A DNA stretch of 12,898 nt from the NCBI RefSeq assembly GCF_000284415.1, contig NC_017059.1, forward strand, positions 274,242-287,139, given 5' to 3'. Each line of letters begins with the position of its first letter. The stretch's first letter is position 1. This DNA is from Pararhodospirillum photometricum DSM 122. Lineage in GTDB: Bacteria; Pseudomonadota; Alphaproteobacteria; Rhodospirillales; Rhodospirillaceae. Positions 6,131 to 12,643 of the stretch are shown piece by piece. The position numbers and the translations under genes are program-made. The notes below the pieces were generated by a model, which saw nothing but the letters and a program-made list of their open reading frames with translations, was not told the DNA's origin and ran no database searches.

Positions 6131-7135
6131 CTAAAGAAGCTCGTTGACCGAAACGGAGGTCTGGCGTCCCGAGGCCGCCGGACCATTCACCATACCCTCG
6201 GCCGAGTAGGCCGGGGCATTGTCGCGTTGCTGATCGCGTACCGCTTCCGCCACGCTCCGCAAGAGGTGGTTGCTGGCTTCAATGTTTGCCTTCAGGCGGC
6301 GGGCGTTTTCCCGGGCCAAGCCGTCTAGCGTTTCCCCCAGAGTGCGCAACACGCCGCGTTGCTCGTTATTCAACTCCAAAAGAACTCTGGGACTATTTTT
6401 GATGCCATCCATCAGCTCTTGATAGCGGCGCGTGCGCGCTATTTTGGTCTCGGTCAGGCTTTGGACTGTCGTAAAATCATGGTTCGCCAACGCCTTATTT
6501 TCCGTCACCAAAATCTCGACAAGCTGCTGCATGGCCGCGTGCAGGCCCAGCACCTTGGAATCGACCTGTCCAGGCAGGGCGGCGGCGGCTTGGCGCAGCA
6601 CCGGGGCTTCGCCATCGTCCTCGGGCTTGCCCGGCCCTCCCGAGCGGGAAGGGCGCGGACGAGCCGGCGCTTCCGTCGCCGCGCCGCGCACCAGACGTCC
6701 CATGCGTCCCAACATGCCGCCAGGGGCTGGGTCCGCCGCAGCCGGGGGAGGGGGCGCCACCGGCGCGGAGCGGCCGGAGAACGAAGAGGCCCGTCCCGCC
6801 GGGGGAGGGGGCTCTGACGGCGCGGCAGGAGGGGTCGGGCCGGTCCCAGCGGACGCTTCCGCCGGGGGGGCGAGGGCGGTCCGACTGGCAAAGGGCGACG
6901 CCCGCCCCGTGGTCGGCGTCGTCGGCGGCGAGGGGGCCGCAGAAGGCGCCGGAGCCACCGGCCCGGGGGAGGAGGCCCGGGCGGCAAACGACGACGTCCG
7001 CCCTGTCGGCGCCGACGCCGCCGCCGTTCGTTCTGCCGCGGCAGGGGGGGCACTCACAGGGGGGTCAGCCTGGGGCCTTGCCCCCGCCCGGGCAAAAGGG
7101 GAAGCCCGGCGCGTGCCGCTTTCCTTGGACTCCAT
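6131..7135 (-). CDS. FlgN/FlbY-like flagellar protein with long disordered N-terminus
   Basis: The 334-aa product has two parts. Residues 180-305 are helical and polar, with EILVTENKALANHDFT (207-222) and a coiled coil through LARENARRLKANIEASNH (273-290). This matches the FlgN-type export chaperones that bind FlgK and FlgL in the cytoplasm, and the position after cheL matches flbY of Caulobacter. Residues 1-170 are Ala/Pro/Ser-rich and predicted to be disordered. They carry four copies of a short motif, consensus R-[AT]-S-[SP]-F-[AS]-x-R: starting at Arg10 (a slightly shortened copy), Arg46, Arg78 and Arg115, spaced 32-37 residues. Ordinary FlgN proteins are about 140-160 aa, so the N-terminal half is extra. 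The ATG follows AGGAGG by nine bases, and that site lies inside the end of cheL. Translation is probably coupled, with four bases between the genes. The flagellar assignment is firm from context; the chaperone role is inferred. Confidence 0.75.
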   Translation of the reverse strand: MESKESGTRRASPFARAGARPQADPPVSAPPAAAERTAAASAPTGRTSSFAARASSPGPVAPAPSAAPSPPTTPTTGRASPFASRTALAPPAEASAGTGPTPPAAPSEPPPPAGRASSFSGRSAPVAPPPPAAADPAPGGMLGRMGRLVRGAATEAPARPRPSRSGGPGKPEDDGEAPVLRQAAAALPGQVDSKVLGLHAAMQQLVEILVTENKALANHDFTTVQSLTETKIARTRRYQELMDGIKNSPRVLLELNNEQRGVLRTLGETLDGLARENARRLKANIEASNHLLRSVAEAVRDQQRDNAPAYSAEGMVNGPAASGRQTSVSVNELL

Positions 7136-7139
7136 CGCC

Positions 7140-7619
7140 TCAAGCCTCCTGGTTTTTCAACATGACTTTCATCACGGCATCGGTGATGCCCAGACCGCCC
7201 TTGCGTTCGAGCATTTTGCCGTATTCATCGACAAGAAGGGAGCGCCAGACCGATTCAGCATGGCCTCCGCCAAACGGCGCCTCGGTGCCCAGGTTGGCGA
7301 ACATGGGCTGCAACATTTGGCTGATGAAAAACGATTCGAAATTCTCAGCCGAGCGCCGGGCCGCCTCGACCCGGGCTTCCTCGCTCAAGGAAGAGGGCAA
7401 GCGCCCCGGGGTATACACCGCGCCCGCCCCACTCCCCGCCCCAGTCCCAGTCCCCGCCCCAGTCTCCGGCGTGGTGTCGCCGGCTCCTCCCAGCAGGGTC
7501 TCGAAGGACGATCCAGGGGTGTCAGAGGAACTGGCCTCGGTCTTCTGGCGGGCGAGGCGCTGGGTGATGCTCTTTTCCAGAGCGGCCATCTGGGGGCCAA
7601 ACGTGCTTGGGGTGGTCAT
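7140..7619 (-). CDS. cheL: Rod-binding protein CheL (FlgJ N-terminal domain type)
   Basis: A 159-aa homologue of the N-terminal half of FlgJ, the factor that binds the rod in the periplasm and caps its assembly. The rod-binding domain runs from about residue 87 to 155 and contains AENFESFFISQML, a GGG turn, DEYGKMLERKGGLGITDAV and a basic end. E. coli FlgJ is 313 aa and carries a muramidase domain; that domain is absent here, as in most alphaproteobacteria, so the wall must be opened by a separate enzyme. Residues 51-68 are a Gly/Thr/Ala low-complexity linker encoded by an imperfect 18-bp tandem repeat. The ATG at 7619 overlaps the flgI stop (TGATG), implying translational coupling; a GTG one codon upstream is also possible. 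The gene is called cheL in Caulobacter, though it has no direct chemotaxis role that I can read from the sequence. Confidence 0.9.
   Translation of the reverse strand: MTTPSTFGPQMAALEKSITQRLARQKTEASSSDTPGSSFETLLGGAGDTTPETGAGTGTGAGSGAGAVYTPGRLPSSLSEEARVEAARRSAENFESFFISQMLQPMFANLGTEAPFGGGHAESVWRSLLVDEYGKMLERKGGLGITDAVMKVMLKNQEA
7433..7468. repeat. Two 18-bp tandem repeats inside cheL
   Basis: Two 18-bp units, 7433-7450 and 7451-7468, match at 16 of 18 positions and encode the Gly/Thr/Ala linker of CheL. The repeat is in frame, so a copy-number change would lengthen or shorten the linker by six residues without a frameshift. Confidence 0.75.
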
Positions 7620-8824
7620 CACAGCACCTCGATTTCGGCCTGGAGCGCTCCCGAGGCCTTGATAGCCTGCAAGATGGAAATCATGTCCCGGGGCCCGACG
7701 CCCAGCGCGTTCAGATTGTTGACCAAGTCTTGCAAGCTCACCCCGCTGTTGACCACGGCCAGCTTGTTGTCTTTGCCCTCATCGACCTGAATGTCGGTGC
7801 GGGGGACCACAGCGGTTTGCCCGGCATCGCTGAACGGGGCGTTGGGCTGGGACACCTGCGGCGTTTCCGTGACCCGGATGGTCAGGCCGCCCTGGGCGAT
7901 GGCCACCGTGTTAATGCGCACATTCTCGCCAATGACAATGGTGCCGGTGGATTCGTCGATCACCACCCGGGCCATCACGTCGGGATTGACTTGAAGCTGC
8001 TCAATATCGGTGAGCAGACCCACCACGTTGCCCTGGTAGCGTCCCATGACCTTGACCTGAACCGAGCCAGGATCGAGGGGGCGGGCGTATTCCGCACCCA
8101 GGTAGGCATTGATGGCCTGGGCAATGCGCCGGGCCGTCGTAAAGTCGGGGTTGCGCAGGGAAACCTTCACGGTTTCCATGTGGCTCATGTCGAAGGGCAC
8201 TTCCTGCTCGACGATGGCCCCGTTGGGAATGCGGCCGCTGGTCGGCACCCCCTTGGTCACGCTTTGGGCTTGGCCCCGGGCCGAGAAGCCTCCGACCTGG
8301 ACTTGGCCCTGGGCGACGGCATAGACCTCGCCATCGGCGCCGATCAGCGGCGTCACCAAAAGCGCGCCGCCCATCAGGCTCTCGGCATCGCCCAACGAAC
8401 TGATGGTTACATCAACCCGGGTGCCTTGGCGGGCAAACGGCGGCAAGGTTCCGGTTACCATGACCGCCGCCACGTTTTCCGGGTCCAGGTCCCCTTCGCG
8501 GGTATTCACCCCCAGGCGCTCCAGCATGCCGATCAGGGATTCTTTGGTGAAGGTTGCGTTTTTGAGGTCGTCGCCGGTGCCTTTGAGGCCGACCACCAAG
8601 CCATAGCCCACCAAGATGTTTTCGCGCACCCCCTCGAAGTCGGCGATATCCTTGATGCGCGAGGCTGCCCCTGCGGGGGCCGACGCGCCCAGCAGCACCC
8701 CCAGAGCGGCGATTCCCGCCAGCACCAAGGTTCTCAGGGACGACGTCAGCGGGCGGGTCCGTTCCCGGGCGGGGACGGCCGGTGCGATGAAACGCACAGA
8801 CTTCCGTTCGGGCAAGATCACCAT
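7619..8824 (-). CDS. flgI: Flagellar P-ring protein FlgI
   Basis: FlgI assembles the P-ring around the distal rod in the peptidoglycan layer, after Sec export to the periplasm. The 401-aa product has the family opening after the signal peptide (RIKDIADFEGVRENILVGYG), then LVVGLKGTGD, the stretch GVNTREGDLDPENVAAVMVT, and the C-terminal GVSLQDLVNNLNALGVGPRD. The start chosen is the ATG at 8824, with GGAGAG five bases upstream; an upstream TTG at 8935 would include the sigma-54 promoter itself. This gives a long n-region of about 30 residues before the hydrophobic core (31-46), with likely cleavage after AGA at 53. It is the first gene of the minus-strand unit flgI-cheL-flgN-like. A sigma-54 promoter lies upstream. 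FlgA, encoded further along, is the chaperone FlgI needs. Confidence 0.97.
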   Translation of the reverse strand: MVILPERKSVRFIAPAVPARERTRPLTSSLRTLVLAGIAALGVLLGASAPAGAASRIKDIADFEGVRENILVGYGLVVGLKGTGDDLKNATFTKESLIGMLERLGVNTREGDLDPENVAAVMVTGTLPPFARQGTRVDVTISSLGDAESLMGGALLVTPLIGADGEVYAVAQGQVQVGGFSARGQAQSVTKGVPTSGRIPNGAIVEQEVPFDMSHMETVKVSLRNPDFTTARRIAQAINAYLGAEYARPLDPGSVQVKVMGRYQGNVVGLLTDIEQLQVNPDVMARVVIDESTGTIVIGENVRINTVAIAQGGLTIRVTETPQVSQPNAPFSDAGQTAVVPRTDIQVDEGKDNKLAVVNSGVSLQDLVNNLNALGVGPRDMISILQAIKASGALQAEIEVL

Positions 8825-8862
8825 GATCACTCTCCGTTGGCGTCGCGCTCTGTCGTGGCGGT

Positions 8863-8886
8863 CCTCCGAGGGCGCGATCACGGAGG
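8863..8886 (-). promoter_or_regulatory. Small inverted repeat in the flgI leader
   Basis: CCTCCG (8863-8868) and CGGAGG (8881-8886) form a 6-bp stem with a 12-base loop. If the sigma-54 promoter upstream is used, this lies in the flgI mRNA leader, about 30 bases before the ribosome binding site. The stem is short and may be chance. Confidence 0.25.
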
Positions 8887-8919
8887 GGCAGGGCCCATCA
8901 GGCCTCTCCCTTAATATAT

Positions 8920-8934
8920 GCGAACTGCATGCCA
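8920..8934 (-). promoter_or_regulatory. Sigma-54 promoter of the flgI operon
   Basis: On the minus strand TGGCATGCAGTTCGC (8934-8920) matches the sigma-54 consensus TGGCAC-N5-TTGC with GG and GC exactly ten bases apart and only two mismatches at fixed positions. An A/T-run lies just upstream (plus-strand A-tract 8934-8941). Transcription would start near 8909, giving a leader of about 85 bases before the flgI ATG. Sigma-54 control of middle and late flagellar genes, through FlbD with FliX, is established in Caulobacter. I did not find a clear FlbD-type enhancer by eye. Confidence 0.7.
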
Positions 8935-9208
8935 AAAAAAACGTTACCGTGAGCCGTCAGGGAGGAAGGCGCGCGAAGAACGGCCGAGGAAGCGAGGTCT
9001 CGCCCAGCCCCTGGGGAAAGAGGCGGCAAGGAGACGGCTCGAAAGAGAGACGGCGATCCCGGCGGTCCCATGGGGGCCGGGCGACCACAGGTGCCTAGGC
9101 AAAGTCTGCCGAGACCGGGCAAGGGATTCAGTCTTCTCTTGAAGCCGATGGATCGCTACCATCGACTCGGTCGGTTCTGGTGTTTCTTCACCCCCCTCGG
9201 AGCGTGTC

Positions 9209-9688
9209 ATGCGCATTGGTGACCTTCGCCCGGGCGAGAGCCTGCGGCTTCGCCGTACCGAAAAAGCCACCAAAACGGAAAAGGGCGGCTTCGGCCGGGC
9301 CCTGACCTCCGTCTTGAGCCCGGGGGAAGCCGCCTCGGTCGAGGCCTCCTCCCCCTTGGGCGGCGTCGAAGGCCTGCTCGCCTTGCAGGAAGTGGACGGC
9401 CTTGTCCTTGATCCCGAGGCCCAACGCCGCGCCTTGACCCAGTGGGGGCACGACATCCTGGAAAGTCTGGAGGCCCTGCATCTCGGCCTGTTGGGCGGCA
9501 CGATTCCCCGCGAGGATCTCGAAACCCTGGCCGCCCTTGCCCGCACCGAGCGGATCTCGGGCGATGATCCGGCATTGGATGACCTGCTCGACCAGATCGA
9601 GCTGCGTGCCGAAGTCGAACTTGCTAAACTAAGCCAAGACGACGCCCCGGCCCCAGGATCGGATCCCAGGCCGCGCACGACGCGCTAA
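9209..9688 (+). CDS. fliX: Flagellar assembly regulator FliX
   Basis: FliX is an alphaproteobacterial protein that links early flagellar assembly to sigma-54 transcription by controlling the activator FlbD (known from Caulobacter). The 159-aa product has a short N-terminus (MRIGDLRPG), a basic variable region, then the conserved helical part: LLALQEVDG (56-64), LESLEALHLGLLGGTIP (84-100) and the C-terminal IELRAEVELAKL (130-141). The tail is Pro/Asp/Arg-rich and variable. Length is close to the usual 140-160 aa. The ATG has GGAG six bases upstream. It is divergent from flgI, the same arrangement as in Caulobacter, with dksA 195 bases downstream on the same strand. A trigger enzyme role is not expected; it acts by protein contact. 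Confidence 0.92.
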   Translation: MRIGDLRPGESLRLRRTEKATKTEKGGFGRALTSVLSPGEAASVEASSPLGGVEGLLALQEVDGLVLDPEAQRRALTQWGHDILESLEALHLGLLGGTIPREDLETLAALARTERISGDDPALDDLLDQIELRAEVELAKLSQDDAPAPGSDPRPRTTR

Positions 9689-9780
9689 AAACCCATCCCA
9701 GCGCACTCCTTTGACCGGAAAAACCCGGGGCATCCGTGCTAACAGATTGGAAAACCTCAGACTTGACCATGCGAAGAGCC

Positions 9781-9809
9781 TTGCGGCCCGGGGCTCCAGC
9801 CCCTATATT
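9781..9809 (+). promoter_or_regulatory. Putative sigma-70-type promoter of dksA
   Basis: TTGCGG (9781-9786) and TATATT (9804-9809) are exactly 17 bp apart; the -10 is 5 of 6 and the -35 3 of 6. A small inverted repeat GGGGCT-CC-AGCCCC (9790-9803) fills the spacer and could be an operator. Start expected near 9816, about 68 bases before dksA. Confidence 0.45.
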
Positions 9810-9883
9810 CCGCCCGCGTCCGGCTTTTCTGGTCTCGCTTGGGCCGGGCGACTAATCATTGACCATAGCCTGGGGTGTCTGGG

Positions 9884-10300
9884 ATGGCCGTTCCTCTTCC
9901 GCCGGACTATCATCCGACCGACGACGAGCCGTTCATGAATGACCGGCAACGCGCCTACTTTCGCGCGAAGCTGCTCGCGTGGAAGGAAGACTTGCTGCGC
10001 GAGTCCGAGGAAACCCTGGAAAGTCTGCAAGACGGCGGCATTCAGGAACCAGACATCGCTGACCGCGCGACCACAGAGACAAATAGAGCCTTGGAGTTGC
10101 GAACCCGCGACCGGGCCCGTAAACTCATCTCCAAGATTGATGCCGCCCTGGGGCGGCTCGACGACGGCAGCTACGGCTATTGTCTGGAAACGGGAGAGCC
10201 CATCGGGTTGCGCCGCCTGGAAGCCCGCCCCATTGCCACCTTGTCCCTGGAAGCCCAGGAACGTCACGAACGTCGCGAACGCACCCACCGTCAGGACTGA
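9884..10300 (+). CDS. dksA: DksA/TraR-family transcription factor with degenerate zinc finger
   Basis: DksA enters the secondary channel of RNA polymerase and, with ppGpp, adjusts transcription of stable RNA and many other promoters. The 138-aa product has the coiled coil with the tip motif D57-I-A-D60-R-A62, matching the functional DxxDxA of E. coli DksA. The C-terminal globular region is GYCLETGEPIGLRRLEARPI. Of the four zinc-finger cysteines only the first remains (Cys100); the other positions are Thr103, Ser121 and Ala124. Single-cysteine DksA proteins are known in alphaproteobacteria, including Rhodobacter, and can be functional, so this is probably active. I chose the ATG at 9884; a GTG at 9875 would add three residues, and neither has a strong ribosome site. 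It lies in the flagellar cluster but has its own promoter, and its end converges with the FlaF-like gene. Confidence 0.9.
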   Translation: MAVPLPPDYHPTDDEPFMNDRQRAYFRAKLLAWKEDLLRESEETLESLQDGGIQEPDIADRATTETNRALELRTRDRARKLISKIDAALGRLDDGSYGYCLETGEPIGLRRLEARPIATLSLEAQERHERRERTHRQD

Positions 10301-10323
10301 GGGAAGGACGCGGGGCCTTGTCG

Positions 10324-10354
10324 CTGGGGGGCCGCCTGGAGGCGGCCGCTCCAG
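10324..10354. terminator. Hairpin between convergent dksA and the FlaF-like gene
   Basis: GGCCGCC (10330-10336) and GGCGGCC (10341-10347) pair around TGGA; outer CTGG (10324-10327) and CCAG (10351-10354) extend it past an internal loop. It lies 23 bases after dksA and 6 bases from the FlaF-like stop. There is no T-run on either strand, so termination would be weak or Rho-aided. It does not belong to the CTGGGGAGGC palindrome family. Confidence 0.45.
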
Positions 10355-10359
10355 TCCCC

Positions 10360-10698
10360 CTATCCCTGGGGCAGATCGCGCCCGTCGAGCAAGGCCTGCG
10401 AGACTTGCCGATTCGTCTCGATCAGGATCTCCAAGGCATCGGGCGCGATGCCTTCGCGCTTTTCGAACGTCTTTTGCGCCACAAAATGCCAGAGTTGGCT
10501 TAGATGGGCCCGCAGGCCGGTGGGCAAGACGGCACTTTCGTGTTCCATCAGGGTGCGAATCCGAACCCACAAGCTCAGGTTATGGTCAAGCGCGCCTTCA
10601 AGGTCGTCGCTTTCTTCACTGTCGGCCAGCCGTTGGGCGGCCGCCGCAAGGGCGTGCCCTTCTTCGGCCAAAAGCTCATGCCATCCCAGCGCCGCCAC
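10360..10698 (-). CDS. Small FlaF-like flagellar protein
   Basis: A 112-aa, largely helical protein with no signal peptide. The pattern ALDHNLSLWVRIRTLM (36-51), VLPTGLRAHLSQLWHFV (57-73) and ILIETNRQVSQALL (91-104) resembles FlaF, which in Caulobacter and relatives is needed for flagellin synthesis and opposes the translational repressor FlbT. The shared features are N-x3-LW, LP-x2-LRA-x2-SQL and the terminal NR helix. Similarity is by eye and moderate. It starts at a GTG 12 bases after the flgH stop and is the last gene of the flgG-flgA-flgH unit. FlaF is normally encoded beside flagellin genes and flbT, so this position is unusual; it may be a paralogue with a different partner. If not FlaF, it is a conserved hypothetical flagellar operon protein. 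Confidence 0.6.
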   Translation of the reverse strand: MAALGWHELLAEEGHALAAAAQRLADSEESDDLEGALDHNLSLWVRIRTLMEHESAVLPTGLRAHLSQLWHFVAQKTFEKREGIAPDALEILIETNRQVSQALLDGRDLPQG

Positions 10699-10710
10699 GA
10701 TCCCCAGACC

Positions 10711-11478
10711 TCAGAACGGGAAAAGAATGTCGTAGATCTGCTGGCCATAGCGGGGCTCGACCATGTCGGACACCGTGCCCCGGCCGCCATAGGAAATCCG
10801 GGCCTCGGCAATCTGGTGCCAATAGATCGTGTTATCCGAGCGGATGTCTTCGGGGCGAATCACCCCCGTGACGTTGAGTTCGCGTAACTCGCCATTGACC
10901 CGAACCTCCTGCTTGCCCGTGAGGACCAGATTGCCATTAGGCAAAACCTGAGTAATCACCGCAGCAAGGCGCATGCGCACCGTTTCCGAGCGCGAGACCG
11001 CGCCCTTGCCTGAGTGGTCGGAGCCACTGCCAAAACTGGTCAGGTTGGCCGGGTCCACCGCGTTGGGAAACAGCTTGGAGAGCTTGCCTTCGTAGCCCAG
11101 GAAGTTGGTGAGGTCGGCGCTTTCCGAGTTGTCGCGGGTGCGGGAAATGTCGCTCGACAAGGTCGCCTGCTCGTCGGCGATGTCCACGATCACCGTCAGG
11201 ATATCGCCCACCTCGCCGGCGCGCTGGTCCTTAAAAAACGCCCGCGAGCCCGGCCGCCACAAACTGTTAGGGCTCGGTTGCGCCATCACCGGGTTGGGCA
11301 TGGGCATGCTGACCGGCTTGTAGTCCGCGCGCAGCGTCGGGTTATCCACGTCGGTCATCCGCGGGGAATCGCCGATCTCCGAAAGGCGCTTGATGGTGTT
11401 GCAGCCCGCGACGCCGGCCAAGGCGGCGGCAATCACGACGGCCCGCGCGACCGTGGGGAGGAGGGGGGCGCTGGACAT
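10711..11478 (-). CDS. flgH: Flagellar L-ring lipoprotein FlgH
   Basis: FlgH forms the L-ring in the outer membrane, a bushing around the distal rod. The 255-aa product has a lipoprotein signal peptide with the lipobox VAGC at 23-26 (Cys26 lipidated). Family blocks follow: SLWRPGSRAFFKDQRAGEVGD, DILTVIVDIADEQ, a Ser/Asp-rich region, then NGNLVLTGKQEVRVNGELR, the GVIRPEDI segment and a C-terminal YGQQIYDILFPF. The ATG at 11478 has AAAGGA upstream at normal spacing; a TTG six codons earlier is less likely. It starts 24 bases after the flgA stop and is followed closely by the FlaF-like gene, so it sits in the flgG-flgA-flgH operon. Its partner, FlgI, is encoded about 2 kb away in the other minus-strand unit. 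Confidence 0.97.
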   Translation of the reverse strand: MSSAPLLPTVARAVVIAAALAGVAGCNTIKRLSEIGDSPRMTDVDNPTLRADYKPVSMPMPNPVMAQPSPNSLWRPGSRAFFKDQRAGEVGDILTVIVDIADEQATLSSDISRTRDNSESADLTNFLGYEGKLSKLFPNAVDPANLTSFGSGSDHSGKGAVSRSETVRMRLAAVITQVLPNGNLVLTGKQEVRVNGELRELNVTGVIRPEDIRSDNTIYWHQIAEARISYGGRGTVSDMVEPRYGQQIYDILFPF

Positions 11479-11502
11479 GGAAGGGCGTCCTTTCAACGAC
11501 GA

Positions 11503-12612
11503 TCAACGGCTGGCGGTTTGCGGCCGGCTGCCGGAAGCGGGGGAGACCACCACCAGATCAGGCCCGGCCACGGTGGCCATCACGACCTGGTTTGAGGCCA
11601 AATTGGTCACACGGATGGCTTCGCCCTGGCTGCCCCCTTCCATGGTGCGGCCTCGGGCGGTAAGGACCATGCCGGGGACGCGTAGTTCCATGGTGACGAG
11701 GGCCCCTTTGCGCACGATCTGGGGGCGGGAGACATCGACGCGGCGTAACGGATGGCCTTCGCGCGGCGCGCCTTGCACCTCCATGCCAACGACATCCATC
11801 GGATCGGTCAAGACATCGGCGGGCAAGCCATCGGCCCGCACGCGCTGCATGACCACGTCCTCGGTGCGGATGCGCTCGCCCCGGCCAATCCGCCGAATGA
11901 GCACCGGCACTTCCCGGGTTTCCAGAAAGCGTCCGGCAATTTGAACGCGCTGGGCATCCGGCGCGCCGGCCGGCGCCTCCAAAACGGCGGTGAAGCGCCG
12001 GGTTTGGGGGTCATAGGTTTCTTCCAGCACCCGCAAGGTCGGCGGCTCGCCCGGGGGCACGGACAGCGAGGTGCGGGCGTTGGTGATCTCCATCGACATG
12101 CTGTCCGACGCCCCCAAATTGACCAGGACGGGGCGAAGGGCCTGTTCAATCAGATCCTGCGCGACGGTGACCCCGGGGCGGGTCACCACCGCCTGATCCA
12201 GCGGGCTGCGCGGCGTCCAGGCTACGCCATAGGTGCGCGCCGCCTGGGACAGCCATTGAGCGTCCAGGGTCGAGGAGCGGCCCGGGCGCGGCGCCCTAGC
12301 CACGGCCACGTCGGCCTTCTCCCCCACTCCGGTGAAAAGATCGCCCAGCGTGACAAACGGACCCTCCACATCGACCGCGCGGCGCAAGGCAATCGTCTCG
12401 GCCAACATGGGGATCATGGCATCGTCCGCCGGGGTGCCATAGGGCGAAGCGGTTCGCTCCTTGCCCTCCGGCGAGGGCGGCGCATGGACCGCCGCAGCCG
12501 GGGCCTCCGCAGCGAAAGACGGAAAAGCCACACCGCCCAGCGCGACAAGCAGCAGGCCGGCCTCCCAACGACGCCGGGAAGCCCCCACACGGCAGGACGT
12601 AAAGGGCAACAT
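11503..12612 (-). CDS. flgA: P-ring assembly chaperone FlgA
   Basis: FlgA is a periplasmic chaperone that promotes polymerisation of FlgI into the P-ring. The 369-aa product has a signal peptide (hydrophobic core about 18-31, likely cleavage near SFA-AEAP at 34), a low-complexity linker (about 35-60), a variable N-terminal domain, and the diagnostic C-terminal SAF-like region: VPVLIRRIGRGERI, EDVVMQRVRADGLP, LRRVDVSRPQIVRKG and GEAIRVTNLASNQ. It is longer than E. coli FlgA (219 aa), as is common in alphaproteobacteria where an extra N-terminal domain is present. The ATG has AAGGAGA eight bases upstream. It begins 31 bases after flgG and is followed by flgH. Confidence 0.95.
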   Translation of the reverse strand: MLPFTSCRVGASRRRWEAGLLLVALGGVAFPSFAAEAPAAAVHAPPSPEGKERTASPYGTPADDAMIPMLAETIALRRAVDVEGPFVTLGDLFTGVGEKADVAVARAPRPGRSSTLDAQWLSQAARTYGVAWTPRSPLDQAVVTRPGVTVAQDLIEQALRPVLVNLGASDSMSMEITNARTSLSVPPGEPPTLRVLEETYDPQTRRFTAVLEAPAGAPDAQRVQIAGRFLETREVPVLIRRIGRGERIRTEDVVMQRVRADGLPADVLTDPMDVVGMEVQGAPREGHPLRRVDVSRPQIVRKGALVTMELRVPGMVLTARGRTMEGGSQGEAIRVTNLASNQVVMATVAGPDLVVVSPASGSRPQTASR

Positions 12613-12643
12613 GGCCAGGGTCTCCTTTCGTGGGAGGACCAGC

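Larger units (their letters stand above)
8825..9208. other. Divergent intergenic region between flgI and fliX
   Basis: This 384-bp gap carries no gene. It holds the flgI leader and its sigma-54 promoter in the left quarter, and the fliX leader at the right with GGAG (9199-9202) six bases before the fliX ATG. The middle (about 8945-9130) is purine-rich on the + strand, with no hairpin or open frame I can support. It is the natural place for activator sites shared by the two divergent genes. I could not identify a convincing fliX promoter. Confidence 0.5.

Noticed and set aside
6432..7790. Long + strand open frame opposite the FlgN-like gene and cheL
   Set aside because: Composition mirrors the Ala/Pro-rich arm on the other strand; it spans three real genes and has no start signal.
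7607..8914. 435-codon + strand open frame opposite flgI
   Set aside because: Antisense of FlgI, which matches its family along its whole length; the shadow is His/Gly/Asp-rich and unrecognisable.
9144..9151. GCCGATGG resembling a flagellar sigma-28 -10 element before fliX
   Set aside because: No TAAA-type -35 at the right distance; two mismatches in the -10; too weak to call.
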